Of a stretch of 64,000 nt of DNA, positions 23,545-34,097 are shown in pieces. Location of the stretch: assembly GCA_022495995.1 (NCBI GenBank), contig JAFEMH010002507.1, positions 62,001 through 126,000 of the forward strand, in the 5' to 3' direction. This DNA comes from Adenophora triphylla var. japonica. Its lineage: Eukaryota; Streptophyta; Magnoliopsida; Asterales; Campanulaceae. The notes below the pieces were generated by a model. That model had not been told where the DNA came from, did no database searches, and saw only the letters and a list, made by a program, of their open reading frames with translations. Each line of letters opens with the position of its first letter. The first letter of the stretch is position 1. The position numbers and the translations under genes were made by a program.

Positions 23545-23833
23545 TATTTCCCTTCTTGTTGGCTTCCCCATCGAAGAAGAGTTGCCAGCGGTTTGCGCTG
23601 TCGAGTGAGAAGATTCCGTCATCCGGAAACTGCAGATCAGGACCCTTGGGTTCACTGCTTGGGATGTCTGCCAGCTGTTCTGCCATTACTCTGCCCTTTG
23701 TTGATTTTTGGACCATGTACTTGATGTCGAACTCAGCCAGGAAGAATGACCACTTAGCTAGTCGCATTGACAGGGATGGCTTGTCAAAGAGATACCTGAT
23801 GAGGTCCATTTTGGAGACCAGGAGCACTGAATG
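23545..23833 (-). pseudogene. RNase H end and start of archaeal-type RNase H, element A
   Basis: Holds RLAKWSFFLAEFDIKYM (end of the ordinary RT-linked RNase H) and, after a linker, WQLFFDGEANKKGN, the first strand of the second RNase H with its catalytic-type Asp. The insertion of E follows directly. A TAA at 23834-23836 separates this part from the upstream RT frame; element B has a sense codon at that place. The frame is unchanged. Confidence 0.85.
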
Positions 23834-26566
23834 TTACTGCATGTAGTGCTTCAGTTTCCCGACTACCCATACCAAGGCGGTACAAGTTTTCTCTAATGCT
23901 GAGTAGCTGAGTTCACTTCCTTGAAGCTTCCGGCTTACGAAGTAGATTTCATGCTCAACTTTGGAACCTTTCTGTTCTTGTCCCAGCATTGCTCCGATTG
24001 ATGTGTCTGTTACTGTCAGGTACATGAGTAGTGACTTGTCTTCATGTGGCGGGCACAGAATTGGGGGATTCACCAAGTATGTCTTGATTTTTTCGAAAGC
24101 CGTCTGGCACTCAGAGTCCCATTTGATGTCGGCATTCTTCTTCATCAATTTGAACATGGGCTCACAGAGAGATGTCAACTGGTTGATGAAGCGACTGATG
24201 TACTGAAGTCTTCCCATAAAACTTTTCACTTCTGTCAGGGTCTGAGGCGGCTTCATGTCGATGATGGCCTTGATTTTCTTGGGATCGTCTTCGATACCTC
24301 TTTCTGTAACCATGTACCCCAGTACTTTGCCTTGCTTGATACCGAAGGTGCACTTCGCAGGGTTCAATCTCATGGAGTGCTTTCTGAGTCTGTTGAAAAA
24401 ATTTCTCAGATCTGTCATATGCTGCATGTCTGATCCTCTGGAGTGGATGATCATGTCGTCGACATATACTTCAATTTCTTTGTGAATCATGTCATGGAAG
24501 AGGGCTGTTGCAGCCCGCTGGTAAGTAGCCCCAGCGTTCTTCAGACCAAACGGCATGACCGTGTAGCAGTATGTCCCCCACGGAGTGGTGAAAGCAGTTT
24601 TGGCTTGATTCTCCTCGGACATTTTGATCTGGTTGTATCTAGCGAACCCATCCACGAAGGACTTTAGTTCGAAATTTGTCGTGGTGTCGACTAGCATGTC
24701 GATGTTGGGTAGTGGGGAATCATCTTTAGGGCTGGCCTTGTTGAGATCCCGGAAATCCACACAGCATCTGACCTTTCCATTGGTCTTGGTGACCGTCACG
24801 ATGTTGGAGAGCCAGGTCGGGTACTCAATCACTCTGATGAAACCAACTCGGTGCATTTTCTCAATTTCTTCATTTACTTGCAAGGACCACTCTGGCTTGA
24901 TCTTCCGTAACTTCTGTTTGACAGGCTTGGATTCGGGATCCAGGGGAATTCTGTGCTCCACGATCGAGGGATCGAGTCCTGGTATGTCCTGGTATGACCA
25001 GGCAAACACGTCAACATACTCCCGGAGGAGGTTTATCAGGGCTTCTTTTTCTGCATCGGCGAAGAAACTGCCCACTTGTGTCTCTTTAGGCTCTTGCACT
25101 GACTCCAGGTTCACTTTGGTCATAACCTCTTCGGCAGCTTGGGCCCAGTTGTCCTCTCGGTCAACTACACGCTTGAGAACTTCTTTAATGTATTGTTCGT
25201 TTAATGTTTCTGCTTCTTTATCAATAGATTCGTTATTAACGTCTTTTAAGTTGTTTGTTAACTTATCAGTTGTTAAAGTGGCAATGAGGGGATACTCCGA
25301 AAGATCAGATTTTTCATTAGATGCGAACGAAAATACATTGTTGGCTACATTATCATAGTCCTCTGGCGTAAGGCCGTTGGATGACTCAGAGGACTGGACT
25401 CTGACAAGGACTGACTCAGAGGGTTTGAGACCGGGTTTAGGGAGATGTGGGTGCAGGCCCAGCATGTCTTCCATTTCTGCCTGGCTTGTCCTTGGTCTGG
25501 TGAAAGTTACCCAGTTCTTCAGTGGCATTGCTGGATGCTTGATGAGGGTTCGGGGGTCGAGAGGCTTGGCTTCTGCTGTCCCAATCATGGTGATCATGCT
25601 GTTTTCGGAGCCCAGGTCAATCAGGTTTGGCACCTCCATGACTTCTTCAAAAAGACTCTGTAGAGCTGGTCCACTGAGAGCGTCTTCTATGAATTCTGAT
25701 TCCTTCTGCTTTGGGGTTACTGTCTCGAATGTGGCCTCGGCGGCTGATCCGAACAATCTGTTTCCCATGGAGAGTGCCTCGAGCTGCTCTTCCAAGTTTG
25801 GGATTCCCTTGAATGTGTGCTCAGGCTGGACTGTGGTGGCAATTGGTCCAGGTAGAGCTGTGATGTCGAGGAATGCTCCCCTTATCGGATTAGCCTTGAG
25901 TCCTCTGAAGCGCTTGAGGTCCCGTGATAGCTGTTCCATCCTTTCTGTAGTTTCTGTGCCGACTATCCCTGTTTCTTTCTCATCTTCATCAGTTCCACTG
26001 TCGGTCCCCTCAGTTCTGCTGTCGGTTTCGCTGTCGGTCCCCTCAGTTCTGCTGCCGATTCCGCTGTCGATCCCCTCAGTTCTGCTGTCGGTTCCCTTGT
26101 CGGTCCCCTCAGTTCTGTTGCCAGTTCCCTTGGTGAAGTAATGAGCAAGGTTGAAACTGTAAGGTCGGAGGTTGGGTGTACCATCGGAGGTTCCCCTTTT
26201 GCGGGCTGCTGCCTTGGTGCGGGCGAGCCTTTTGTCTTCCCTGATGTCAGTCGGTGTTGGCACATAACCAAGCCCCTGGACCGTGGTGTGGTCCTTGACT
26301 TCAATGACTTGGTGTTGGCCCTGTAACCTTTTGTCGAGCCCCAGTCCTAGGATGAAGTTCATGAGTTTCATCATCTTCATGGCGAGAGGAATCTTGTCTT
26401 GGAACAGTGGAAGGTCCACGTTGCATATTTCGATCTTGGAGGTCTCCAAAGTGAATCCAGTTAATACCATGTCGTCATTATGCTTGATTTCTAATACTGG
26501 AATGTCGTTGGTGCTGGTCCCCTCGGTGGTGACGCTGTCGCCGTAGACTGTGGTTAGCTCGTTGCC
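23834..26566 (-). pseudogene. Linker, reverse transcriptase and RNase H of Tat element A
   Basis: Continuous frame of about 900 codons between stops. The RT has VEHRIPLDP, KVRCCVDFRDLNKASPKDD, SFVDGFARYNQIKM, YTVMPFGLKNAGATYQRA and the active site EVYVDDMIIHSRG (two Asp), then FMGRLQYISRFI and an RNase H with SYSALEKTCTALVW and KLKHYM. Upstream lies a 300-codon linker with a G-patch-like piece (NFILGLGLDKRLQG) and a repeated RTEGTDS segment (25985-26130). The upstream TAA at 26567 replaces an expected Gln codon and is in the same frame. The YVDD core looks intact although the copy as a whole is broken. Confidence 0.92.
25985..26130 (-). repeat. 33-bp in-frame minisatellite in the pol linker of A
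   Basis: About four to five imperfect copies encoding an 11-residue unit like DSRTEGTDSGT. It is absent from the matching linker in element B. The period is a multiple of three, so the frame stays open. Confidence 0.75.
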
Positions 26567-26968
26567 TTACGTGAACTTGATGCACTGATGAAGGGTGGAT
26601 GCCACGCCATTGATTTGATGCAGCAAGGGATGCCCCAGAATGGCTGTGAAAGTGATTGGAATGTCCAACACTTGGAATTCGGTGGGGATCATCCGCTTGC
26701 CGAACCAGATGTTTAGAGTAGCAACCCCGAGAACTGTACGGGAAGTAGAGTCATATGCCTTGACACTGTGGACTGAAGGCTTCAGATCTGTGGGCTTGAT
26801 GTCAAGCAGGTCCATCATCTTGGCGGGCAAGACATTCATTCCGGAACCTCCGTCTACCAACACGCGGGGAAGGCGTCGCTCGTCCAGCTGGACTGTGATG
26901 TAGAGTGGCTCATTGTGATCAGCCCCAAATTTTGGAAGGTCCAAATTTGTGAAGGTGATAATGTTGCC
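26567..26968 (-). pseudogene. Aspartic protease of Tat element A
   Basis: Retroviral-type protease: RVLVDGGSGMNVLP carries D-G-G at the place of the D-T/S-G motif, followed by VKAYDSTSRTVLG and FTAILGHPLLHQ. Element B has VDNGSAMN at the same place, so a D-x-G form is a family trait. The frame lies between a TAA at 26969 and a TAA at 26567 and reads through in one frame into the regions on both sides. Both stops probably arose from Gln codons. Confidence 0.85.
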
Positions 26969-28860
26969 TTAGTGGATGTTGTCGATCATCTTAGTGACCT
27001 CGTCTGGGGTTGCGTCCACGGGGACCATGGTTCGGGCCAGACTTTCCTCCAGCTTGAGCTTGTGAGGATATGAGGATGTGAGCAGGGACCAAAGGGAAAT
27101 GTTCGCCTGGGTCTGCTTGAGCTGAGTGAGGATCGGGTCCTCTTTCACGGAACTTGTGTCTTCGGGCAGGCCGGGTTGCGGTTCTGGCTCCGCTGGCTTT
27201 TTGATGGCCATATGTGGTAATGCATGGATTTGACCCGATCGGGTCAGGATGCTGACATCAGGCTTGGTTCCTTCTGAACAGGTCGCTCTGAGCTGAGCCA
27301 TAGTCAGAGAGGGATTCCTCGTAGCGTAGGGCCATATGTCTTCCCTCAATTCGTTGATTGTAGATGTGTTCCTGGGAGCTTCGGCAGCTTTCCGGATTCT
27401 GTCCCAAGATATTGGCTTGGGTGCCTCTGCAGGGAGGTAGTTTATGGATTGCCACAGCTGTTCGAACGTCAATGCGCAACAGTGGTTGCCAGAACTGAAC
27501 TGTGCGTTGCTGACCCTCCGAGGGAGGCTGGAGAGTTCTTGGTTCAAGCGAACAGTCTCCTTGATCTCCTCATGGTATACCGCGCTCCTTTCCTTCTTGC
27601 TGAGCATGCTCAGGGCATTCTGGAGATGGGTTTGGCGATACTCATGGTTTGCTAATTTTCCTCCACTCTTGGCCCAGATCAACTTTCTTCCAGCAGAGCC
27701 TGCGTCGAGAGTTAGCGCCTGTGTTTCTTCCCACGTGAGAATAGCCAGTGCTTCTTTAAACTGCGTGCGGCAGTCTAGGTAGACCTCCATCGGGGAGAGC
27801 TTTCCCTTCTTCTTCTTTATCTGAGTGGCGGGTATGTCGAAATGTGCGTACACGGCTTCCCGAGCATCTGCCCATGTAACTGGTTGCTGTCCCAGTTGAT
27901 CATTTCTGTAAACGAATGCCGCAGTCTGTGGAATCTCCTTGAGCAGTTGTTGGAGATATATTTCCATCTTTCTCTTATTTTTGAATAGACCTTCCTCTCT
28001 CAGTTGGCCTTTTAGTTTGAGAGCGAAAATGATCCGTCCCTATCCTCCCAGGACCCTTGGGATTTCGGTTTTGTTGACTTCGTGTATGGCTTGGAACAGA
28101 ATGGTTTCATCGTCTTCATGCGGCCCTCCTTGATCTCGGTTACCAAGAAGTTCGCCCATATCTGCTTGATTGAACACACGGGGGTGTTTAATTCTGTGAT
28201 GTTGATAGTCTCATGATCTCGCTGGATTGCCAATTCTATCAAAGCTAGCAGTTTGCTGGCGGGATGTCTGAATTCGTGGCCGTGACGACTGGGAGCAGGA
28301 CCGAACTGGAGCATGTTGATGCTAAGGTGGTAATTTCCGACTTCGGAAGCTGACTCTGTCTTTCGGGGAAGACCTTTACAGATGTTTTCAGGGTGGCTAC
28401 TGGAAGCATTCCCGAAGTTGATCTGATTTGTAGCAGGGTGAGGATCTTTGTCTCCTTCGCTGTTGCCCTTGGCCTTGGCGGCGCTTGTGGCTATGAGCTT
28501 GACTGTCGGTACGGGCCGGTTGCCACTGGGGCTGGTAGCCGGAAGTGATGAGGAGCTCTTAGCTCAATTGGCCAGGGCCTCGTTTACCATGAGCAGGCAG
28601 TCGTCGAGGGTAACTTTGGTGTTGCAGAATCTGATGATAAGTATCGGATCCTTGGTATCATCGGGATATCTGGAATAGATGATGTTAACGAAGTCGTCGT
28701 CAGTCACTTGATCAGAGGGGTTCTTTGTCGTGTAAACCAGTTGTTTCCATTCGCCGGATAACTGCCTGTACGGGATGTTGAGCTTGACAATTTCCATGGT
28801 ATTGGATCCATGGTCGTAGGTGACATCATCGAAACTGGTGTCGTCCTCGAAACTGAGCAT
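26969..28860 (-). pseudogene. gag-like region of Tat element A
   Basis: Three pieces: ATG 28860 (MLSFEDDTSFDDVT) to a stop at 28564; the same frame again to 28012; then a frameshift into the frame of 27967-26969. The last piece (MEIYLQQLLKEIPQTAAFVYRN ... LTFEQLWQSINYLP) ends in SILTRSGQIHALP and EDPILTQLKQTQANISLW, which align with the end of gag in B (NLLTRSGRMLG; EDPILTQLKRTQADISLW). I find no CCHC knuckle and no standard retrotransposon-gag motif in the N-terminal 450 residues, unlike B. ATG 28860 lies only about 40 bp from the LTR. Ogre-type gag is possible; call made mainly by position. Confidence 0.65.
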
Positions 28861-29248
28861 ATGTATGTAGTGAATGCGCGCTCGCCGCTCGCGAAACTTT
28901 GTGTTTCACAGTGAAAGAGTAAAAAGAGAGTCGCCACGCCATGCTTAAGAGGTGCACTTTGAAAAACCTATGAAAAGAGAACGGGTTCGGGGGTCAGGTT
29001 ACGTGTTGGGAAGAACCGAGAGTTCACCCAACACGCCTCATCCGTAGACGAGTCTTTCCAATTGAACATCCAAGCAATTCATGAGTGTGTGCAAATATTG
29101 ATAATGAACAAGTATGGTAAACATGCATTTTATTAATATGAATTGAGACTTACAACTTGTGAGCCCATTATTTAGGGAGGCCACATCCCTGCTACAACAA
29201 TCTAGAACAGATTACAAGGGGAAAAGGTTTCTGCAGACAAGCACGATA

Positions 29249-29319
29249 TGTCGCATGACACAGGTGACCAGATATGTCGCGTGACACAGGATCACCTATG
29301 AACAAGGTGTCGCGTGACA
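29249..29319. promoter_or_regulatory. Triple TGTCGCRTGACA motif in the Tat LTR
   Basis: TGTCGCATGACA at 29249, TGTCGCGTGACA at 29275 and 29308. Near-palindromic. They lie downstream of the TATA box on the minus strand, so inside the transcript. Confidence 0.6.
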
Positions 29320-29933
29320 GACAGAGGCCATCTGCAGAAACTTACACAATGAACACCAGAATCAACAACAGCTAACACAGATCTAATTAATTGAACAGAT
29401 TAGATACGAAATACAGAAATAACAACAATTCGACCCCGGGAGTGTGGATATGGGTAGATCCACACCCCCTTGGGGTTTAAACACCAAATTCAAACAAGTG
29501 TTCAACAATGAAAGCTCAATTACACAGATTAAACAATTTAAACAGAGAGATTGCGATTGGGATTCAGTAATCTAGACGGATAGAGTCTGATTACTGAATC
29601 CAAAAGAATTAAACAATAGAATTAGAAAGGAATTAGATAGAAGAGAGAGAGGAGAGGGGTTTGAGAATTGTTACCCTTGTTGTTTCCACGAATCCTGTAT
29701 CAAGTTAGATACAGAATCCTTCAACTGCAGCTTCTGGTCTTAGGAGGCTTGAGAGGATTGGTGCAAGGTAGATCTAAGGTTTGGTTAAGAGGGTAAGTTG
29801 AATTGGGGGGAATTGGGGTAGGTTTAAGGTAGGAGAGAGAGAGAATTGTGTTTGGGGGCTTTTGTTACGACGTAATTTCTGCAGAGTAACAATAGGTCAG
29901 GTTCTGGATCCATTTCTAAGAGGGGGAGGGTCT

Positions 29934-29942
29934 TATTTATAG
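29934..29942 (-). promoter_or_regulatory. TATA box of the Tat LTR
   Basis: CTATAAATA on the minus strand. Upstream lie TGTCGCACGACCA (29965-29977) and the perfect palindrome TGTCACGTGACA (30005-30016), which contains a G-box core. Confidence 0.65.
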
Positions 29943-29964
29943 GCTGCAGTTAGTGGTCACCTTG

Positions 29965-30016
29965 TGTCGCACGACCATACGCAACCACTTTCCATGCCTT
30001 GACTTGTCACGTGACA
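29965..30016 (-). promoter_or_regulatory. TGTCGCACGACCA and TGTCACGTGACA in U3 of the Tat LTR
   Basis: The 13-mer at 29965-29977 recurs exactly at 31763, 57211 and 57246. The 12-bp palindrome at 30005-30016 recurs exactly at 63196. Both are 25-75 bp upstream of the TATA box. Factor binding is inferred. Confidence 0.6.
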
Positions 30017-30279
30017 CAAGGTGACACCAACTGTTTTTGGCGCCAAAACCAGTTTCTGGAACATTCAGGCCTAAATACCTAAAAAGTCCAAAAAGGTTTA
30101 TTCCCAACAAGTCCCTTGGCATGAGCAAGGTACCAGAAGGTACTTCCTTCGCGGGAAACTTATGAAATATTTCCGGAAGTCTCGGGATAGGCCGAGAATT
30201 TACCAAAACGCCCCTTAATGCAATTTTATTACATTAAAATGCATCTAAAAGGATCGCGAATTGGATTGGCGTACTTATA

Positions 30280-30292
30280 GAGCCCCTCGGCA
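30280..30292 (-). other. Polypurine tract of Tat element B
   Basis: TTGCCGAGGGGCTC on the minus strand. Element C has CGCCGAGGGGCTAC in the same place before its 3' LTR, which supports this as PPT. Confidence 0.75.
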
Positions 30293-30423
30293 ATGTCACT
30301 TTTGGGAAAAAGTGGGATTGTCGATAAAATAAGACCCAATCCCAATGAGCATCAGGGGATAAGGCAACGGGCTAGAAGGTGAATTGGGGAAATCAGGTGG
30401 CTGGACCTTTCGGAGAAAGGATT

Positions 30424-30466
30424 CCTACGTATCCCTTTAAAAGGGAATCAAGCCAAATCGTAGTTC
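30424..30466 (-). promoter_or_regulatory. Conserved Tat hairpin-like block near the 3' LTR, copy in B
   Basis: Minus strand: GAACTACG, GGCTTGATTCCC, a TTTTAAA-like loop, GGGATACGTAGG, then GGTCCAGCCACCTGA. The same order is present twice in C (50150 and 51363). The arms TTCCC and GGGAT, and CTACG and CGTAG, can pair. Confidence 0.65.
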
Positions 30467-30588
30467 GGAAATACCAACACTAACCATAAGCAAGAAAGGG
30501 GTACATATGTGTCTTCATACCTTTGTTGTGCTTACCTGTAACTTCTTGAGGGGTTGGTACTACTGCGGGTGGCTAGTAGCTGCCATTT

Positions 30589-31050
30589 GTGTCAGGTTGT
30601 AGCTGCCGGAGGGTCTCATGCTGCAATTGGTCTTTGTAGATGCCGGAGGGACTCATACCACTTTCGTTGGTGCAGGGTAGCTGTCGAAGGGTCTCACACT
30701 ACTGATGCTTCTCTTCGTGGATGCCGGAGGGACTCATACCACTTTTGTTGGTGCAGGGTAGCTGCCGGAGGACTCACACTATTGCTGCTTCTCTTCGTGG
30801 ATGTCGGAGGGACTCATACCACTTTCGTTGGTGCAGGGTAGCTGCCGGAGGGTCTCACACTACTGCTGCTTCTCTTCTTGGATGCCAGAGGGACTCATAC
30901 CACTTTTGTTGGTGCAGGGTAGCTGCCGGAAGGACTCACACTATTGCTGCTTCTCTTCGTGGATGCCGGAGGGACTCATACCACTTTTGTTGGTGCAGGG
31001 TAGCTGCCGGAGGGACTCACACTACTGCTGCTTCTTTTGCTCTACTGGGG
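30589..31050. repeat. 80-bp tandem array in the 3' region of B
   Basis: About five and a half copies of a unit starting gatgccggagggactcatac, with starts near 30639, 30720, 30800, 30881 and 30961. Each unit has two sub-copies of gctgccggaggg. Tat/Ogre elements are known for hypervariable tandem repeats between pol and the 3' LTR. Confidence 0.85.
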
Positions 31051-31914
31051 ATAAGTGTAGATGCCAGGGGACTCTCGCTACTTCTTTCCATTTGTTGGTA
31101 ATTTACTGGTTTTGCCAAATGTTGGGCGATCTTTGTTGACTGTTGCCTTTTGTGTCTTGAGCTTTGCTTGGTAAGCCGGGGATTTTGCTTGTTGAGGAGC
31201 TAGCTTTTGCTTGTGCTTTGGGGCCATTTGTCTGGGAACTTTGCTTGTATCTGGAGCAGGTTCCTCTGGTGCTTTGGGGTCGCTGATCTTGGTGTGCTCT
31301 GCTTAGGAGGCTAACATAGATACGGACTCTTTTTTTTTTTTTTTTTTGCTTCGACTGAGGGTCAGTCTTCGAGGTTCAGTGAGGCTCAGTTGATCATTGT
31401 ACCTGTAGGGGATACAACACTCCAGGCGCTACATCTAACTAAGCTATCTCGTTAGCAAAGATTAACCTATGTTAGCTTGTTTGCATGAGTCTGTCTGCTC
31501 TGGGAAGGAAAATGCGATCATTGTATTAAAAGGTCGGCTTTGTCGGGTTGGGACGTGAGATGTTGGAACTGTCTCGGGTGAGTTTATATAGTAAGGGGGG
31601 TCCTCTTTCGTGCCTTTTCATAGGGATGTATGTGAGGATAAGAAGTGTATTACAGTGACGGCGATTCGAGAAGTGCTCTGGGGTAAACACTGCAGGCCTT
31701 TCCATATTGTCTTATGTCAACCAAATGTGTCGCCCGACATGCCATGTCTGCTTGGCATGTTGTGTCGCACGACCAGACGAAGCTCGTAACAGGTTCTTTT
31801 TAAAATCGGCCCAGGCTTCATTTTGTAAACACTGTCTCTTCAGTGAAGAAAACCAGCTGCCCTGACTTATCAGATAAGCGAATTTTTTGGCCAAGACTGA
31901 TACTTTTGGCTGCA
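31051..31914 (+). promoter_or_regulatory. Upstream region of the antisense ORF of B
   Basis: No ORF of note. A poly-T run lies at about 31331-31347. A plus-strand TATA-like box (TTATATAG, about 31584-31591) lies 330 bp before the ATG. TGTCGCCCGACA (31728) and TGTCGCACGACCA (31763-31775) follow. This is a plausible promoter and leader for antisense transcription; transcript data are needed. Confidence 0.45.
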
Positions 31915-33299
31915 ATGGAGCACTATAACAGGGAAATAACTTCTCGGGAGCATCAATTTCGCCAATATTTTCTTGAAATTTCACATTATCACCGGAGGCA
32001 TCATAGGGAGCTCATTGACAGGAGGTACAGTATGCCGTGTCTCTGGTCGTTGAAGGATTGGAGAATCGATTGGGATTTTCTCCGGGCTGCATCCTGCTTT
32101 TGGGATTCAGAATGGCATGTCTTTACTCTGTCATACAATGATTTGACCCTAACCATGGAAGACTTTAGGGCATTGACAGGCTTGGGTGAAGCGGCAATTG
32201 TAGCATTCCCACGGGACGGCCGGTCGGTTGTGGAGCAGTTGTCAGACTTTCTTCACTTGCCAACGGATCATGTGTCATCTATGATTCTGGGTGATGGGTC
32301 CATAGACTTGACTCGGATGGCTAGGTTACGCTTGTCCAATCCTGAGATGTTCGATCTTTCCACGTCTCTGGATATGTTTATGCTGTTTAGCTTATCGGCT
32401 CACTATTTTTGTGGATATGTCGGAGTCTGTTCAAGTGCGTTGCTGGAGACTGTCAGGCAACTGAGTGGCGACCGGGGTGTGAATCTTCATCAAATCAGGT
32501 CTGGTCAAGGGGAGATGGACATCGTACCACTATTGCTGGCTGAGACCTACCATAGTATTGACAGGCTAGCAGGGGGATCGGATTTCATGGGAGCAGGCAG
32601 CCCAGCTTGTTGTCTTTGTGGTTCTCTGAGAGGCTACGCTTGATCATGCCACTTCCAGTGGGTCAAATTGCTATGCCTTGGGTGACAGGGCAACGCAGAG
32701 TGTTGAGGGACGAGGCTGTTGACAACTGGCAGAGGAGATTGACGCAGTACAGAACAACTGATCTGAACTTTTGGATTCCTGCTTGGAAGTTACAGACCAT
32801 GAGAGACATTCAGGATGGATCAGTGATAGTCAGGCTGCCAGGCTTGCATGTATCTTCTTTCTGTATTCCATCACTGGTGAGCAGACAGTATAGGTACCCT
32901 CAGCAGATTGTCCGAGTTTTGAAGGAAAGGCTGACAACTGATGCTGTTCCGATGTCTATGACCGAGCCCCAGACTATGCAGTTCTTTAGCAGGTCCTTTC
33001 TGGAGGGTTTTCTTCCCACATGGAAGCTCCTTCGGTAGTCTAGAGGGATCACTTTCTTGACCATAGAGTATTTGATTTGGTATGAGGAGCAACAGGGTCC
33101 CGCACAGTTGTCTATAGAGGGTCACCGTCGAGAATATTTGGGAGCAGATTACCCATCCAGCCGGTCTTTCCGAGATATAGAGGCCCAAGGGAATCCAGAT
33201 AATGTTACCGGCGATGTTGCTGAGGATTATCGAAGGCAAGAGATCCGTAGGGCTACTTTGAGGGACGATCTAGAGGTGATGGCTCGCAGAGAGGCCTAG
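31915..33299 (+). pseudogene. Antisense extra ORF of Tat element B, plant-mobile-domain-like
   Basis: ATG at 31915 (MEHYNREITSREHQF). The frame is open to 32643, with a frameshift near 32610 into the frame ending 33038, then a third open piece at 33057-33299. Conserved with the ORF of A: CLWSLKDWRIDWDFLRAASC, FWDSEWHVFTLSYNDLT, MEDFRALTGLGE, then IPAWKLQT and SSFCIPSLVSRQY. The third piece is Arg/Glu-rich (EDYRRQEIRRATLRDDLE) and a basic tail (PRKRKDRG) continues in frame beyond its TAG. The first block resembles the plant mobile domain. It is encoded opposite to pol and has a candidate promoter of its own. Function in the element is unknown. Confidence 0.72.
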
Positions 33300-33770
33300 A
33301 GACAAGAGAGGGTTACTAGGGTCACTTTGAGGGAGACTGGTCTGATCGAGCCACCGGCGCATGTTATACCTGAGTTGGGACGGGCTCAAACCGACTTATT
33401 TGACATTCCTAGGCCAAATACCTCCCGGGGACCGAGGAAAAGGAAAGATAGAGGATCGAATTCGGGAGCGGGAACGAGCTTCTAGACGCTTTTCTGAGAG
33501 ATAGGAGACTCTTTTCTTTTGTGTTTTGAGAGTAGGAATTATTGTATGGAAGCTGAGTACCCTTTGATCACTTAATGCAGACAGAATAGATGTTAGCAAT
33601 GCTTTCTTTTTTATTCGCAGCAAATTATTTGAGTCAAAAGTAGGCCGTGCTTGAACTCATCAAAAAGAATATTAACTCAAAATGAACCTTTGAAAAGCTT
33701 TGGAACTATAATCAAAACACATTTTGGCAGGAAAAGAGATTTTGCAGCAATTTTAGACCAAACCACAAGT

Positions 33771-33827
33771 GGTTGCCTACGTTCCCCTTTTGTAAAGAGA
33801 ACTAAGGGGCTCAGGTCTCCGTAGTTC
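33771..33827 (-). promoter_or_regulatory. Conserved Tat hairpin-like block between pol and antisense ORF, copy in B
   Basis: Minus strand: GAACTACGGAGACCTGAGCC, then CCTTAG, then GGGGAACGTAGGCAACC. Aligns with 2149-2203 in A and 47544-47591 in C. Confidence 0.6.
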
Positions 33828-34047
33828 AACTCAATCAACTTTTGTGTTTAAGAAAGGGGAAGACAGAAAGGGGACATGGTGCAACCCTATTTTTTACCTA
33901 GACCGCCCTTTTTTTAGGGTTTTCGGTCTAGCTGGGTATATTCTTTAGCACCGGGCGCGTCCCTTATTTTTGCATGGACTGCCTTTTGAGAGGTTTTCAG
34001 TCTCATCTGGGACAATTTTATTGCGCTTTTATTTTTATTTCTCTTCT

Positions 34048-34075
34048 TTATATATATATATATATATATATATAT
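34048..34075. repeat. AT dinucleotide microsatellite
   Basis: About 13 TA units directly before the end of the pol of B. Confidence 0.9.
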
Positions 34076-34097
34076 TTTAGAGGGGGGAAAGACTCGA

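Larger units (their letters stand above)
1..30279 (-). mobile_element. Ty3/gypsy Tat-lineage element A (3' end outside window, split by element E)
   Basis: Minus-strand order is LTR (28902-30279), gag-like region, protease, RT, RNase H, a second archaeal-type RNase H, integrase, then a plus-strand antisense ORF. A dual RNase H and an antisense extra ORF between pol and the 3' LTR are known traits of the plant Tat/Ogre lineage. The 3' LTR would lie left of position 1. Element E (4079-23539) interrupts the second RNase H with a clean 5-bp duplication. In-frame stops and frameshifts in gag, protease, RNase H and integrase make this copy non-autonomous. The LTR assigned as its 5' end also looks like the 3' LTR of neighbouring element B, so ownership of that LTR is inferred. 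Confidence 0.85.
28902..30279 (-). repeat. LTR shared by or between Tat elements A and B
   Basis: On the minus strand it starts TATAAGTACGCC, directly after a PPT (30280-30292), and ends TTTCACTGTGAAACA at 28902. Its last part (GGCGTGGCGACTC, and before it CGTAACCTGACCCCCGAACCC) aligns with the last part of the LTR of element C (GGCGTGGCGACTC; CGTAACGTGACCTCCGAACCC). The start aligns with TGTAAGTGCTCC in C, so the terminal TG seems mutated to TA. Internal sequence lies on both sides: antisense ORF of B to the right, gag of A to the left. Confidence 0.72.
33300..34097. other. Spacer between antisense ORF and integrase of B
   Basis: The first 190 bp continue the basic tail of the antisense ORF after its TAG. 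The rest is non-coding, with the hairpin-like block at 33771-33827 and an AT microsatellite at 34048-34075. Confidence 0.55.

Noticed and set aside
24044..26141. Long plus-strand ORFs opposite the pol of A
   Set aside because: They are shadows of the minus-strand RT and linker frame; no domain or start context.
30554..31139. Cys-rich repetitive ORFs on the plus strand
   Set aside because: They follow the 80-bp array in several overlapping frames, a by-product of the repeat.
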